DNA of 64,000 bases from Nageia nagi. Lineage: Eukaryota; Pinophyta. The translations under genes were made by a program, and so were the position numbers. The notes beneath the pieces are model-generated. The model was given only the letters and a program-made list of their open reading frames with translations. It did not search any database and was not told the DNA's origin. The DNA is taken from NCBI GenBank assembly GCA_050084985.1, contig JBITNC010000001.1, forward strand, positions 48,794,001 to 48,858,000, in the 5' to 3' direction. Shown here one piece after another: positions 23,994 to 34,331 of the stretch (position 1 is its first letter; each line of letters starts with the position of its first letter).

Positions 23994-26900
23994 TTTCCTT
24001 AAAGATTGATTTTGTGCATACACTTGATGTGGGTTTGAAACTTGATTTTGTGTTTGCACTTGGTTAGGATTTGATTCGTATAATTAATTTATATATACTT
24101 GGTTCATATTTGGATTAGATTATGTATGCATTTGATATAGTTATGGTGTTGAAGTTTTATTTGTATACACTTGATTTATATTTAGATTATATTATATATA
24201 TATTTGATATGGTTGTGAAGCTTGATTTTAAATTTGATAATTTGGTATTGCTTGATGTGAGTTACTTTAAGGATTTGGTTGTTATGAGTTACCTTTTGTA
24301 TATTGTTGGGATATTTGATTGGAAGAATTATCTTGTCCAATCATGACAAGTTATTTTCGAGGCTGATTTTGAAATATAGAGTTTGATATCCTCAAAGTCT
24401 TAAGATTTTGACTTACCCTATGCCCTTGTGCAACATTTTGATTATACATGATACTAGGATTACTTTGTATAATATTTAAATTTTTGATTACTTTATACCA
24501 CTCTCTATAATAATTTAAGTTTCGCTAAATAAACTTAATTTGGAGCACTTTATGGTCCTTGTTGATTTTATTGATATTATTATGATCCAAGAGTGGTATT
24601 GGTTTGTTGTGCATTGATTGGTACTTGTGAAATTTATTAATAAGTATTTTATTGAAATATGATGAAATGGTTTGGAGCATGTATGAAGATAATGGTTTCC
24701 CTTATTGATATTAATCATAAGTAGAAATAATTAGTTTTTGTGATGAAGATGATATAGGTAGAATAATTGATGGTAGTGATGGTTGTTCTTCACTTGTGGA
24801 TGGATTCTTGAATTTCTATAATTGATTATTTTGAGATGAATCTTGTATGGATTGAGTTTCATAAAGTGGATCATGATGAAATATACCCTTTGTATGTGAG
24901 GTATTGACATTCTTGATAGTTGTGGATTTAAATTTTGATATAGCAATGCCATTTATTATTGTACAATGGGATTATTTATAAATTCCTTGAAACATATCTT
25001 ATGAATTTTAACATTGCATATTTGGGTTTAATTGACTTTATGCAGCTTGATCTTGATTAATTGGTATTACAATTTGTGGTACATTCTAAATAAAAAAATC
25101 CATATTTCTATATGTATGAAGAACTTGTGTGAAGGATGGATGGGGTGGTGTAATAAGTCAAGATGGAGGATTTGAAGGTGGATGTGTTAGAGTGTGAACT
25201 TGTGAGGATGGATATTGTGGAGTGTTTGTTCTAGAGGAGGGATTTAGATTTTTCTCTTATTGTTCCCTGTCCCTAGTTTGAGATCTAGTTTCAAACATTT
25301 CTACGTAAGGATTCGTAGGATTGGTAAAAGCTAATGAATAGGAAAAACACTATTTGAAAATAAAATACAAGTTCCTAATATGCAAAATGAATGGAAATAA
25401 ACAAACATAAATCCTAAATATTAATATTTAAGTTCTTATTTATGTGATCAATCCAGATTTATAACACCTAGCCTTCATGATATTTTCAATGTAAAGATAA
25501 CAATCGCTAGAATACAAGATAGATGTAATGAGAGATAAAAAAAAATTCTATATTTTTTATAAATTTGAGATCGATAAATCTTACTTAGAAATGATTGGTG
25601 ATTATTGATTTTAAGTTCTTTCCACCTATTTTGTAGTCTCACCTAAATTTTGACCTAATCAAGTGTTATTTGTGATGAGGCTCAATCTATAGGGGAGAAA
25701 CTAAAAACACATGTTTTATGCTCCATGTGTATGCTCACCTTGGGATATGAAGTCCAAGTATGAGTGAGGCCATGGGGAGAAAGTTCCAAGTGCCTTGGTA
25801 TTCGTAGGATAAATTATATGAATATTAATGCAAGGTATGATATGCAAGTTCTAAATGAAAATGCAAGGTCAATATGCATCAAAATATGTGTAATCACTAC
25901 CTATAAGTATGATAAAATTTTTACCATATCAAAATAATACAATGGAAAGCCTAAGATGAAATCAACAATAAAATTAAGCTAGAGCATGCAAAGGAATGAT
26001 AAAACCTAGATACTCAAGTTCTAGTTCTGATAATGTGATTTTTAAGATTTTAGACCTATATTACAACTCTTTGTCTCCTGATTGATCATTACAGGACCAA
26101 TTAGCAATACTGGTCGGTATATCGATCAACAGGTAGAAAGTTGACTACAAGTGTACCCAAAAAATATACTCTTCAAAGGAGATAAAAAATATGTGTACAA
26201 TTAAATAAGCAACACTAGTTGGTTGATCAAATTACAAACTCTTAAAGCTGAAAAATATCCAAGGGAACATACACACCTAAAGTTTTGCTAATAAACTATG
26301 TTTTAAACTACTTAGTTACTGATCAATCCTGAGGAAATTGATTGGATTTATGATCATGAGTCACATGATTGATTAATAGAGTTTGATTGATATGATAATA
26401 ACCAATTGGAGTTATAAGATATTTGAAAGGATTAGATATTTAGATCCAATTCTGAGTATTCCCAATGAGATACTCTAAAAGAATAATAAAAAATATCCAT
26501 AGGATTTGTTGAATTATATTAGAAGGTATATCATTACAAATGCTTCCAAAATTAAGAAACAAGTTCAATAATCCTTCTAAATGTGGTTCATGTTAGGCTC
26601 ATAATTTTGTATACCATTAAGAGTCCTTGAAAATGTTATATGGTTAATTCCAAGTAGATTAAAGCACCTCCAAAGACTTTAGTAGTGACTAGAATAAACT
26701 ATTGACATGTTAAAGAAGGCTAGGGTTATAAATGTCCTTTTTTCTTTATTCAAGATATGATACTAAATATTCTTGTAATGCCTTTTGATCTTTTTTTACC
26801 TATAGGATATATATTAAAACATCCTAATGTAAATTAAGATGAGTAGGAGGATCCTCAATCTTGGTCCCTTAAGACCCCAAGGCTTCCAAGAAAGATATTT

Positions 26901-27296
26901 AAAGCCACTACCTAAGGTGTAAGTCTCCTACACATCAATTCAAATGGTACAAAAGATAAAGAGATGTTCCTAAAATGATTTATACTCATGTGCCTAAATG
27001 ATATGATTGTGATTCCACATGCTTATTTGAAAATAAAGATTTATGATAATGATAAATAATTCAATGATCTTTGACATGTCTTAATATTACTAAAAAATCT
27101 TTTTCAAATGGTTTTAAAAAAGTAATATAAGTGAGTTACATGCACAAACTAAGATACCCACAAGATTCAATGCTAAAATTATGATGCTAAATGCTAATGG
27201 ATATGATGGAATCCAAATGAATGCAAACTAATATGATTTTAACTATGTACTGTAATGCAAACTGAAATGCAAATAAAAGTGTAAATACTTCTAATA
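23994..27296. other. AT-rich intergenic DNA, nothing recognised
   Basis: From 24000 to 24330 the sequence is low-complexity with recurring CACTTGAT and TTGATAT words. The remainder has no supported reading frame, RNA gene or terminal repeat. Confidence 0.45.
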
Positions 27297-27301
27297 GGTA
27301 T
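27297..27301. repeat. Target-site duplication, left (GGTAT)
   Basis: GGTAT directly precedes the left LTR and recurs directly after the right LTR at 35853-35857. Confidence 0.93.
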
Positions 27302-27539
27302 TGTAGATTCCTACAAAATAAATTCTTTATTAAAGCCTCGGTATACCTTAATTTCAACCATGGGTTCATTCTTAGATTCTCTGGAGTTTTTTTGGAGCGG
27401 ATAACGTAGCTCGGGATCAGAGTAAAGTTTTCCGGAATGAAATGGTGATGTGGCGGAGAATAAGATATTCATCTTTCGGCAAGGACCAAGTTCCGGAAAA
27501 GACGAAGTAAGCACAAGTGTCTCCGGGAAACAAAGCATT

Positions 27540-27945
27540 CCGGATATATGAAGATGACATCACGGAAAAGAAGAAGCTCATAATTGCAAAGGAAACCGGA
27601 GTCCGGAGGAGATGACGTCAGCAGGTAGCGACTTAGTATCCGGAGCCATAAAGGAAAACATTCCGAAGGGAAGAAAGATGACGTCACAGGCGAAACGACG
27701 TTCACATTTTGAATAAGAACCGGAGCCCGGAACAGATGACATCAGCAAAGAGAAACTTAGTATCCGGAACCAGCGGGCGGGAAATTCCGGAGATTCAAAG
27801 GTGACGTCACAAGGAAATATGAAGTTTGCATTCATAAAGCAAACCGGAGCCCGGAATGGATGACATCATCAAGGAGTAATTTAGTGTCCGGAGCCAGTGA
27901 ATGAAGAAGTCCGGAGATTCAAGACTGACGTCAGGCGAAGGGTAA
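27540..27945 (+). promoter_or_regulatory. Tandem 124-bp array with seven TGAC(G/A)TCA sites
   Basis: Eight-base sites lie at 27555, 27613, 27679, 27737, 27802, 27861 and 27926, spaced 58, 66, 58, 65, 59 and 65. This is a 124-bp unit holding two sub-units. Four sites are the perfect palindrome TGACGTCA and three are TGACATCA, the product of a C-to-T change read on the other strand. Each is accompanied by CCGGAG or TTCCGGA. The palindrome is a classical bZIP (CRE/TGA-factor) target. A more diverged unit precedes the array. The whole array is repeated at 34570-34975 in the right LTR. Confidence 0.75.
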
Positions 27946-28222
27946 AGATTAACATTTGGGATTCAGACCGCGCCCAGAGGAAAATAGGCCGCAAGGAAAG
28001 ATCGAAGAGTCCGAGTTGGAGAATTGAATATTCCGGGAGAGAAGGAAGTCTGCAAAATACCTGAGTGCCATCATCAGGGAACCGAATCGTCGGCGATCTG
28101 CCCAATTTTGTAACAGTCGGCCAAGTGTCATATGTAGGTGATATCAGTTCAAGAAGGCCAGAATCTTGCGGCCGTTTTGTAAACGTTTCTATTCTGTAAT
28201 CCTGTAACTGTTATTAACACAG

Positions 28223-28234
28223 TATAAATATATG
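28223..28234 (+). promoter_or_regulatory. LTR TATA box
   Basis: TATAAATATATG, about 290 bases downstream of the last TGACGTCA site. It is the best TATA candidate in the LTR and is repeated at 35253 in the right LTR. AAATAAAG follows within a few bases. Confidence 0.6.
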
Positions 28235-28579
28235 AAAATAAAGAGAAACTGGGGTCGGAAGCCTAGTATTGCCCTTTTCATTTGTTCTCGAAGACCTGTA
28301 GCTTCAGTCCGGTACTATGAAACCATCTTGACCTTTCTTGTCTAGCACTCGTAATTGTTATTCTTAATTTGGTTACATTGTGGCAGCTTAGCTTGTTTCC
28401 TGAGTAATAGTTGCGGGTTGCTAGTATAACTGTGTCTGCTACATGGTAGAGTAGAAGCTGGGGAGCTATTCAGAGAGTGAGGACTTGTTCTGTGGCTGCG
28501 ACACTAGATTCAGGCCAAGGTTTCGCACACTGCGAAAGCCCGCGCTGAACTAGTGATCTACCCCTTTGCTTTCTCTCTC

Positions 28580-28662
28580 GTTACCCTATCCTTTTACTTC
28601 CTTTCTTGTTACCCTATCCTTTTACTTCCTTTCTTGTTACCCTATCCTTTTGCTTAAATCTC
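28580..28662 (+). repeat. 28-bp tandem repeat in the LTR
   Basis: GTTACCCTATCCTTTTACTT plus CCTTTCTT is repeated from 28580, 28608 and 28636 (the third copy partial), a pyrimidine-rich minisatellite in the transcribed part of the LTR. The identical array lies in the right LTR. Confidence 0.85.
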
Positions 28663-28833
28663 TCGCTCCCTACTCTTTTTATCTCTTTCCTGTTACTTTT
28701 TCTCTGCCCAATGGATAAGGAACCGGCCTTCTCCGGAGATCAGGCTGCGTCCTACAGTCTGTTCGTGAACTACTTTGGTTAAGATTGTTCCAGGCGCACA
28801 TATTACACAATCTCAATCAACAGTATTTCTTTT

Positions 28834-28851
28834 TGGCACGCCCGGTGGGAC
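28834..28851 (+). other. Candidate primer binding site
   Basis: TGGCACGCCCGGTGGGAC begins 11 bases after the left LTR, resembling the TTGGCGCC...TGTGGGA sites of plant Tat-type Ty3 elements. A second candidate, TGGCGACTCTGCTG at 28866-28879, resembles the complement of a tRNA-Arg 3' end used by Ogre-like elements. The tRNA cannot be assigned from sequence alone. Confidence 0.5.
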
Positions 28852-28969
28852 ACGAAGAAATTTATTGGCGACTCTGCTGAAGCACCATCCATGGTATGTA
28901 TTAAAGCAAATTATTTATGAATATCATAGGTGCTTTGAACCTGTCATTTTCTTTTGCAATCTAGAGTTT

Positions 28970-30235
28970 ATGTGGACAAGATCTAAAACTAGAGCAGCAA
29001 AAGAAGAACCGGAATTTGGGAAGTTAGATACTCCTAGGAGAAAGACCCTGATCAAGTCCAAGTCTCTGAATAGTGTCGACTCCCTAAAATCCTCTATCAA
29101 GCCAGAACCATCCAATCTTCATACTAGAGATACCTTCCCTAGAATGGCTAATCCAGCTCAGAACATTTATCCGGAATGGGACAATGGAGTTCCTATAGCT
29201 CTGGCGGTATTACATGATATCCCAGCAAATGTTTTTAAAACCCTTCCGGAGTTTGATGCAACTTCAGAAAAAACGGCTTATGAGCACTGTGTGGATGTAG
29301 CCGGCCTAGCAAAGATTCACAATATTCAGCATGAAGATGTTATGGTGAGATTACTGGCTCAGTCTTTCAAAGGAAAGGTCCTGGATTGGTACAGGGGCCT
29401 TTCTAATGGATCCATCAGTACCTGGGCTCAACTGGCAGAGCCCTTTATCCTGGAGTTTAATGAACTAGGGGATCCCTTTTCTCTGCTCACTCAGTTCACG
29501 TCAATCAAAAGGTTTGAACAAGAGAACATCCCAGATTTTAACATTAGATTCCAGAAAACATGGACGAGAGTACCCATGCCAGTCAGGCCTCAGCAATTCC
29601 AAGCCTTAATGTATTATTTGAGAGCCTTTCCTCCGGATCTCTCTCTGCAAATCCAAAATTCCGGAGTGAATACTTTCCCGGAGGTCTATAGACAAGCAGT
29701 ATATGCTGAATCATGCCTTATTGCAGTTGGGAAATTACCAAGCCGTATGCCAATGCCCTATTTCCCAATAACCACAACACAACAGCAAATTTTGAGACCT
29801 CCGGTAATCAGTTCAGTCCCGCCTCTGGCTAATATTCCTGTCCCTGTTCAACCCTGGTCGTCAAATTTGCCAATTCCTAGAGCTCCCTTGGCCTTACCAG
29901 CTCCACATCAGCCTAATATGAACCAAGGAGTAGCATCATCTACAGAAATTCAGGAACTCCGGAACTTGTGTAGAAATATGGCAAACCAGATTACCGTGTT
30001 GACCAGACAAAATAATGCCAGAAGATATCCCTACCCTGCTGTAGAGAAAGCTCAACATGTGTTGAATGAGGACGTGGACCAAGCTTCCACTTCCGGGGCG
30101 GCTAATGGGTTGTGTTTGGCTTGTAATGATGCTCATGAACAAACAACCTGCCCTATTTTTCAATACCAAGAGTATCTGTCGAGGAGTGGAGGTATTCCTC
30201 CGCCTGGCGTAGCGGATGACAAAGCCGGAACGTGA
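28970..30235 (+). CDS. Retrotransposon Gag protein (ORF1)
   Basis: I chose ATG 28970 (MWTRSKTRAAKEEPEF) as start. The frame is open from 28775 inside the LTR but that part has no Gag-like sequence. The product is about 421 residues. A basic N terminus leads into a Ty3-type Gag capsid core: FKTLPEFDATSEKTAYEH, VMVRLLAQSFKGKVLDWY and FTSIKRFEQENIPDFNIRFQ. A Pro-rich stretch follows, then a single zinc-knuckle-like CLACNDAHEQTTC near the C terminus, spaced C-x2-C-x3-H-x4-C, one residue shorter before His than the usual C-x2-C-x4-H-x4-C. Its role is RNA packaging and particle assembly. It is complete and undamaged. No protease follows in any frame, so processing, if any, must come from another element. 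Confidence 0.88.
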   Translation: MWTRSKTRAAKEEPEFGKLDTPRRKTLIKSKSLNSVDSLKSSIKPEPSNLHTRDTFPRMANPAQNIYPEWDNGVPIALAVLHDIPANVFKTLPEFDATSEKTAYEHCVDVAGLAKIHNIQHEDVMVRLLAQSFKGKVLDWYRGLSNGSISTWAQLAEPFILEFNELGDPFSLLTQFTSIKRFEQENIPDFNIRFQKTWTRVPMPVRPQQFQALMYYLRAFPPDLSLQIQNSGVNTFPEVYRQAVYAESCLIAVGKLPSRMPMPYFPITTTQQQILRPPVISSVPPLANIPVPVQPWSSNLPIPRAPLALPAPHQPNMNQGVASSTEIQELRNLCRNMANQITVLTRQNNARRYPYPAVEKAQHVLNEDVDQASTSGAANGLCLACNDAHEQTTCPIFQYQEYLSRSGGIPPPGVADDKAGT

Positions 30236-30771
30236 ACTTGATGAATTCCACACCAGCGGACACAGTAATTTTTCTGAAGCCCACCAGCGCGGGAAAGTGA
30301 CCGTTGGGAAGAAGGAATTTGATTTGTATACATATTGTAAATAGTGTGAGGTTGCATTTATTTCGAGTGGTTGTTGTCAGTAATTTACTACTAGCGTAAC
30401 GTAAATAGTAGTGGAACCTTTTTGCGCCGGCAGAATTAAAAGTTTCCAAGAGGGTACAGGCAATCAAATCCCAAGGTTCCCGAAAAGATCGTAAAACGGC
30501 AAATCAGTTATTAATGCGGCTGTCGTGAGTTGATTTCCCTCGCTTCGAAAGATCATGCGTTCAAGTGAGCTGTTAAAAGACCCAGAGCACTACTTACCAA
30601 GACACCTATATGCTAGTATTCATAGAAAGTTTTGGCTCACCAATTTGCAAAGTTAGCGCTTACTGAGCATCGCCAGGAACTGTGAAACAGAGCAAGAGAA
30701 TCCGAGTTTGAGGCATAAGCAGTGGCCCAAGAAGGTTGATAAGCACAGCGCAAGGTGCCAAGCGAACAAGA
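30236..30771 (+). other. Spacer between ORF1 and ORF2, with a 33-codon upstream ORF
   Basis: About 535 bases with no long frame. A short ORF starts at ATG 30555 (MRSSELLKDPEHYLP...) and stops at 30656, about 115 bases before the ORF2 ATG. How ORF2 is reached (internal initiation, splicing, separate promoter) is not evident; AG/GT pairs that could allow splicing are present but unproven. Confidence 0.4.
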
Positions 30772-33700
30772 ATGAGCTCAGGATCAGTGGCGAAGACGGC
30801 AAAGAAGGTATCAGATTCCATGGAGTTATTGTGGGATACGGAGATTACAGCCCCGAACAAGAACCCCAAGGGCACTGCGGAAGGTAAGTGCCCAAACTTC
30901 AGCTTCAATCATATAGCTCATTCCCCAATGGGTTCGGGTCTCATGCATTTCATCCCTCATAGATGCTTTCCTGCTCCCGAGTTGGTAGAAATCATAAGAG
31001 GGGCATTCGATCCTGCAACTAGGAGAGTCAGAGACTTGCAAGGTAGAACTATCCTAAATTTGGATTCTGTTGCAATAGCGGAGGCTTTCAGTCCACCCCC
31101 TCCTATGGTTCCCCTCATGCAAATTGATTGGTATATCACACCTAGCGCCAACCTAAGAGCAAATATCACTGCTTGGCTAAATAAAAATACAGCCGGTTCC
31201 GCAAAGTTTAGAGAGTTCCCCAGTTCTGAACTCCCACTCTCAAACTTTTCTGCACATCTGCAATTACTATTGTCCATGCTAGCCATAGCAGCAGGGGAGG
31301 AAACAGATAGATATGTCTCACCTTCAAGGTTAGTTATAGCTTATCGGATTTCTCACCCAGTTTCTCCCGCAATGTATGACTGGTCTAGTGCCCTTTCGGA
31401 TGGAATATCGGAACAGCTAGCAAGGATTGGCGATGGGTTTCATTTTGCTTATACATCATACATTGTCTGGATGATGATTCATCAAAATGCCGAGGTTTTC
31501 AAAAATTTAACCCTGGTCCAGAGTAATGAAGATGGGTCTCAGAAGCCAGTGGACAAGTGGACCGAGGAGGTGAGGTCTTCGGCAAATTACTACTCCTTTG
31601 TGGAGAAATTTTTAGTTCCAGCAATGGGTCTATTAACCCCCACAGTTCCGAGGTTATCAACAGCCTCCAAACTATACCTCCGCATGCCCCATGGAGAGGT
31701 CGGGGACTGGTTTTTTGCAGAAAATGGGACTTTCATAAGACTGTATGGGTTTTCCGGGGCCCCGTTTTTGCTACCAGTTCATGTGACTGATTGGATTTTC
31801 AGTGTGGAATACGCCAGACAGATGGATTATATTGACTTCAAATACGGAGCTGCCGCCAAAAAGAGAGGAGTCTATGCTCTCCCCCACAAAGTGCATGACC
31901 TGGTGCTCCAAAGCCGGGGAGCAAGCGACTATTTAAGGGGCAAATTATTGAAACTAAAATTGAAGGAATTGAGTTCATATTGTCTATATGATCCAGAAGA
32001 TATTTTTGGCAAGAAGCTGAGAAGCCAACCCAATTCCCCGGCTTTTAGAGCCGAAAATAAGCCAGAGCTGCTTAAGTGGCGAAATCCGGAGCAGGAAGAC
32101 AAGGTGATGCCCACCGCCGTAATCACCCAGGACTTGTTACCGCCATGGCTGAGTTTCTATAACAGGAAAGCCGTTTTTGACCTGAAGACCGACTCCATCT
32201 CAAAAAAGGCTTTGAAAACACTAAGAGATCAGAGATGGAGCGAAGAAAAAATAGCTGCCTTTACCCAGTACAGGATTGAGTCTGGGAATAGGAACACTCC
32301 TCTAGAATCTGATCTAGACGACAAATTTGAGGAGATGTGGGAATTGGAACATCCCACAGAAGTTCCTACGGGTGAAGATTCTGATGACAGTGAAGAGCAG
32401 GGGCATGCTATGTCTCAAGCACCAGCCTGGGAAAAGCAACATGAGGAGGAAATCAGGGAGATTTCCACGGAGACGGTGACTAAGAGGCCAGAAAGAGTCT
32501 ACATGGCCAAAAGGAAAACACAGATGGAGAAGGCATCACTACCGCCACCACCTAAAAGGAGAAGGAGGAGCCCGACGCCCTCAGGTACGCTTCCTACTCC
32601 TTCTTCCCCTCTTTCTCTTTCTTCTGCTCTGCCGGCTCACACTGTTCCCATTTCTGTTTCCATCACCCTTCCCCCAATTCCAGCAGCTATTCCAGCTGCA
32701 CACATACCATCTCTCATTTCACCACCGTCCACCCAACGGCAGAGCCCCCCTCTTCCTACACCCATTCTACAAATTCCTCCCCTCGCAAGCATCATTACAA
32801 TACCTTCATCACCCCAACCCTCCCCACCTCCATCGTCCGCTCCTCTCTCTATCTCAACACTTCCTGCAGCGGATCTTTCCGGAAGCAGTACTCCCGGGGC
32901 CAGCCAAGCTAGCCCCTTCACACCGGCTCAACAGATTGTTGCTGCTGCATCTCAGGAGTTGAGCTCAAAATCTCCCTTTATCATGGTCTCCGGGCAACAG
33001 GTATCCGTGAAAGGCATCATGCAGCAATATCAGCAAATTAAGCAAGGGCAAGAGGCATGGATGCAGAGGCAAATGGAAAAACTCCTACCACCGGAAAATC
33101 CGGTGAGATTCCGGACCTCCATGGATCCAAAGAATAAAGTGCTTGAAATGGCCATTGCCCAAGACCCACAAGAGGGGCAGGGCGAGCCGTCATCAATGAA
33201 TACACGGGTCAGAATAGATACCCGCAGCATCCCACGGAGCGATAAAAATGAGCTCCTGCAAACAGCTGTGGACCTCAATATAACCGAACTCACCAAATTG
33301 GAGGTCAGGTACCACAAGCTGCAAAAGGCCCATGAGGCCATGAAGCTGCAATTAGATAACAATAAAATAAGGCTGAAAGCGGCGGAGAATAACATAACAG
33401 TTTTGCAGACTAGTTTAGCGGCTGCCCCTACGGCGGATATGCTCGTCCAAAAGGAGGCTATCCTCGCTCAAAAGGAGGCGGAAATAAATGCCAAGGCAGC
33501 AGAAATCAGCAACCTGAACTCTAACCTGGCGGAACTCCAAGCGAGGCTGGATGCTAAGAAGGTCGACAGATCTTTTCTGTTGAATACCAAAGAAAAATTT
33601 TGGGAATTGAAGATGCAAGAAATAAAAGACTTGATCCGTCTAAGGGATCACGCGGAGTTGTGCTTATCAGAGCTCAAAAGGCTCGAAGCCGAGGTAACGA

Positions 33701-33777
33701 GATGTGAGAGTATTCTGAACCCCATTTCAGAACAGGCTAAGCAGGCAAATAAAAGACTAAACACGCCTCTCGAATGA
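30772..33777 (+). CDS. Intact ~1001-residue ORF2 of unknown family
   Basis: First ATG after the upstream in-frame stop at 30709 is 30772 (MSSGSVAKTAKKV). Residues about 1-470 form a globular, Trp/Tyr-rich region with no recognised catalytic motif (for example SFNHIAHSPMGSGLMHFIPH and PHGEVGDWFFAENGTFIRLY). Then comes an acidic linker (EDSDDSEEQ), a basic nuclear-localisation-like PPPKRRRRSP, about 130 residues dominated by Pro, Ser and Thr, and a C-terminal Ala/Leu/Glu-rich coiled coil (about 840-990). The layout suggests a structural or nucleic-acid-associated protein, not an enzyme. It somewhat recalls the transposon-associated proteins of unknown function annotated in plants, but I cannot assign a family. 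That about 3 kb stays open in a young element argues that the protein is used. Confidence 0.8.
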   Translation: MSSGSVAKTAKKVSDSMELLWDTEITAPNKNPKGTAEGKCPNFSFNHIAHSPMGSGLMHFIPHRCFPAPELVEIIRGAFDPATRRVRDLQGRTILNLDSVAIAEAFSPPPPMVPLMQIDWYITPSANLRANITAWLNKNTAGSAKFREFPSSELPLSNFSAHLQLLLSMLAIAAGEETDRYVSPSRLVIAYRISHPVSPAMYDWSSALSDGISEQLARIGDGFHFAYTSYIVWMMIHQNAEVFKNLTLVQSNEDGSQKPVDKWTEEVRSSANYYSFVEKFLVPAMGLLTPTVPRLSTASKLYLRMPHGEVGDWFFAENGTFIRLYGFSGAPFLLPVHVTDWIFSVEYARQMDYIDFKYGAAAKKRGVYALPHKVHDLVLQSRGASDYLRGKLLKLKLKELSSYCLYDPEDIFGKKLRSQPNSPAFRAENKPELLKWRNPEQEDKVMPTAVITQDLLPPWLSFYNRKAVFDLKTDSISKKALKTLRDQRWSEEKIAAFTQYRIESGNRNTPLESDLDDKFEEMWELEHPTEVPTGEDSDDSEEQGHAMSQAPAWEKQHEEEIREISTETVTKRPERVYMAKRKTQMEKASLPPPPKRRRRSPTPSGTLPTPSSPLSLSSALPAHTVPISVSITLPPIPAAIPAAHIPSLISPPSTQRQSPPLPTPILQIPPLASIITIPSSPQPSPPPSSAPLSISTLPAADLSGSSTPGASQASPFTPAQQIVAAASQELSSKSPFIMVSGQQVSVKGIMQQYQQIKQGQEAWMQRQMEKLLPPENPVRFRTSMDPKNKVLEMAIAQDPQEGQGEPSSMNTRVRIDTRSIPRSDKNELLQTAVDLNITELTKLEVRYHKLQKAHEAMKLQLDNNKIRLKAAENNITVLQTSLAAAPTADMLVQKEAILAQKEAEINAKAAEISNLNSNLAELQARLDAKKVDRSFLLNTKEKFWELKMQEIKDLIRLRDHAELCLSELKRLEAEVTRCESILNPISEQAKQANKRLNTPLE

Positions 33778-33817
33778 GAAATTGCAGTTATATAACATTG
33801 GTGACCGAGTGGAGCTC

Positions 33818-34270
33818 ATGTCGGCGATTGATTACCCAGGGAGGGGTAAATGGGTTTGTCAGGAGATTCGTAATAATGTCCTACGCCGGACGCAAGAGAT
33901 GGAGACTCTAAAATCAGAAATTCAAGGGTTGAATGCGTCCGGAATTCCAGACTTATGGAGAAGCGACGGCTCACTCGTCACAGAGGCTGATTTTTTGAGT
34001 AGTCTGCGGAATAGGATTCAGAATACGGATGATGTTGATACACTCCTGGTGTCCCTCGATGAGACAAATTTTGTAAAATTCTTTGATTCTTTGGCCGACG
34101 GCAGCTTTAGGATACAGCAGTTGCTGAGGAGACATGCAAATATATCATATGAGGTACTGAACCATACAGCCTTAGCGCAAGCAAGGCTGAAAGATTTTTA
34201 CGGGATCCCGGCGAATTGGAATAAAGTCGAGCAGATCCTGAGTCTGCAGATTTTTGATTCATGTAAATAA
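33818..34270 (+). CDS. Small ORF3, unknown, possibly C-terminal extension of ORF2
   Basis: The frame opens after a TAA at 33758 and overlaps the end of ORF2. It lies in the +1 frame relative to ORF2, whose TGA is at 33775. The first in-frame ATG is 33818 (MSAIDYPGRGKWVCQEIRNN), giving 150 residues. The product is mixed alpha-helical and charged, with no recognised motif. An ATG at 33774 overlaps the ORF2 stop as ATGA but is in a third frame that closes after about 40 codons. ORF3 may be translated after reinitiation or by frameshifting as an ORF2 tail, or be non-coding; no classical slippery heptamer was recognised. Confidence 0.5.
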   Translation: MSAIDYPGRGKWVCQEIRNNVLRRTQEMETLKSEIQGLNASGIPDLWRSDGSLVTEADFLSSLRNRIQNTDDVDTLLVSLDETNFVKFFDSLADGSFRIQQLLRRHANISYEVLNHTALAQARLKDFYGIPANWNKVEQILSLQIFDSCK

Positions 34271-34331
34271 CAGACTAGGTTCTAAATTCCTCTTCCATAA
34301 AGGTGAAATTTTCCCTCAGAAGTCGCCATAA

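Larger units (their letters stand above)
27302..28822 (+). repeat. Left (5') LTR, 1521 bp
   Basis: Starts TGTAGATTCC and ends CTCAATCAACA. In order it holds a 124-bp tandem array rich in TGACGTCA sites, a TATA box, a transcribed-looking portion and a 28-bp tandem repeat. Small minus-strand reading frames inside are mirrored exactly in the right LTR and look fortuitous. Confidence 0.95.

Noticed and set aside
27311-28131. Several overlapping 60-85-codon minus-strand frames in the left LTR, repeated at 34341-35161
   Set aside because: They lie within the 124-bp tandem array, have no protein-like motifs, and their conservation is explained by the near-identity of the two LTRs.
30660-33618. Minus-strand frames opposite ORF2
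   Set aside because: They are shadows of the long GC-richer sense ORF, with compositions mirroring its codons and no domain.
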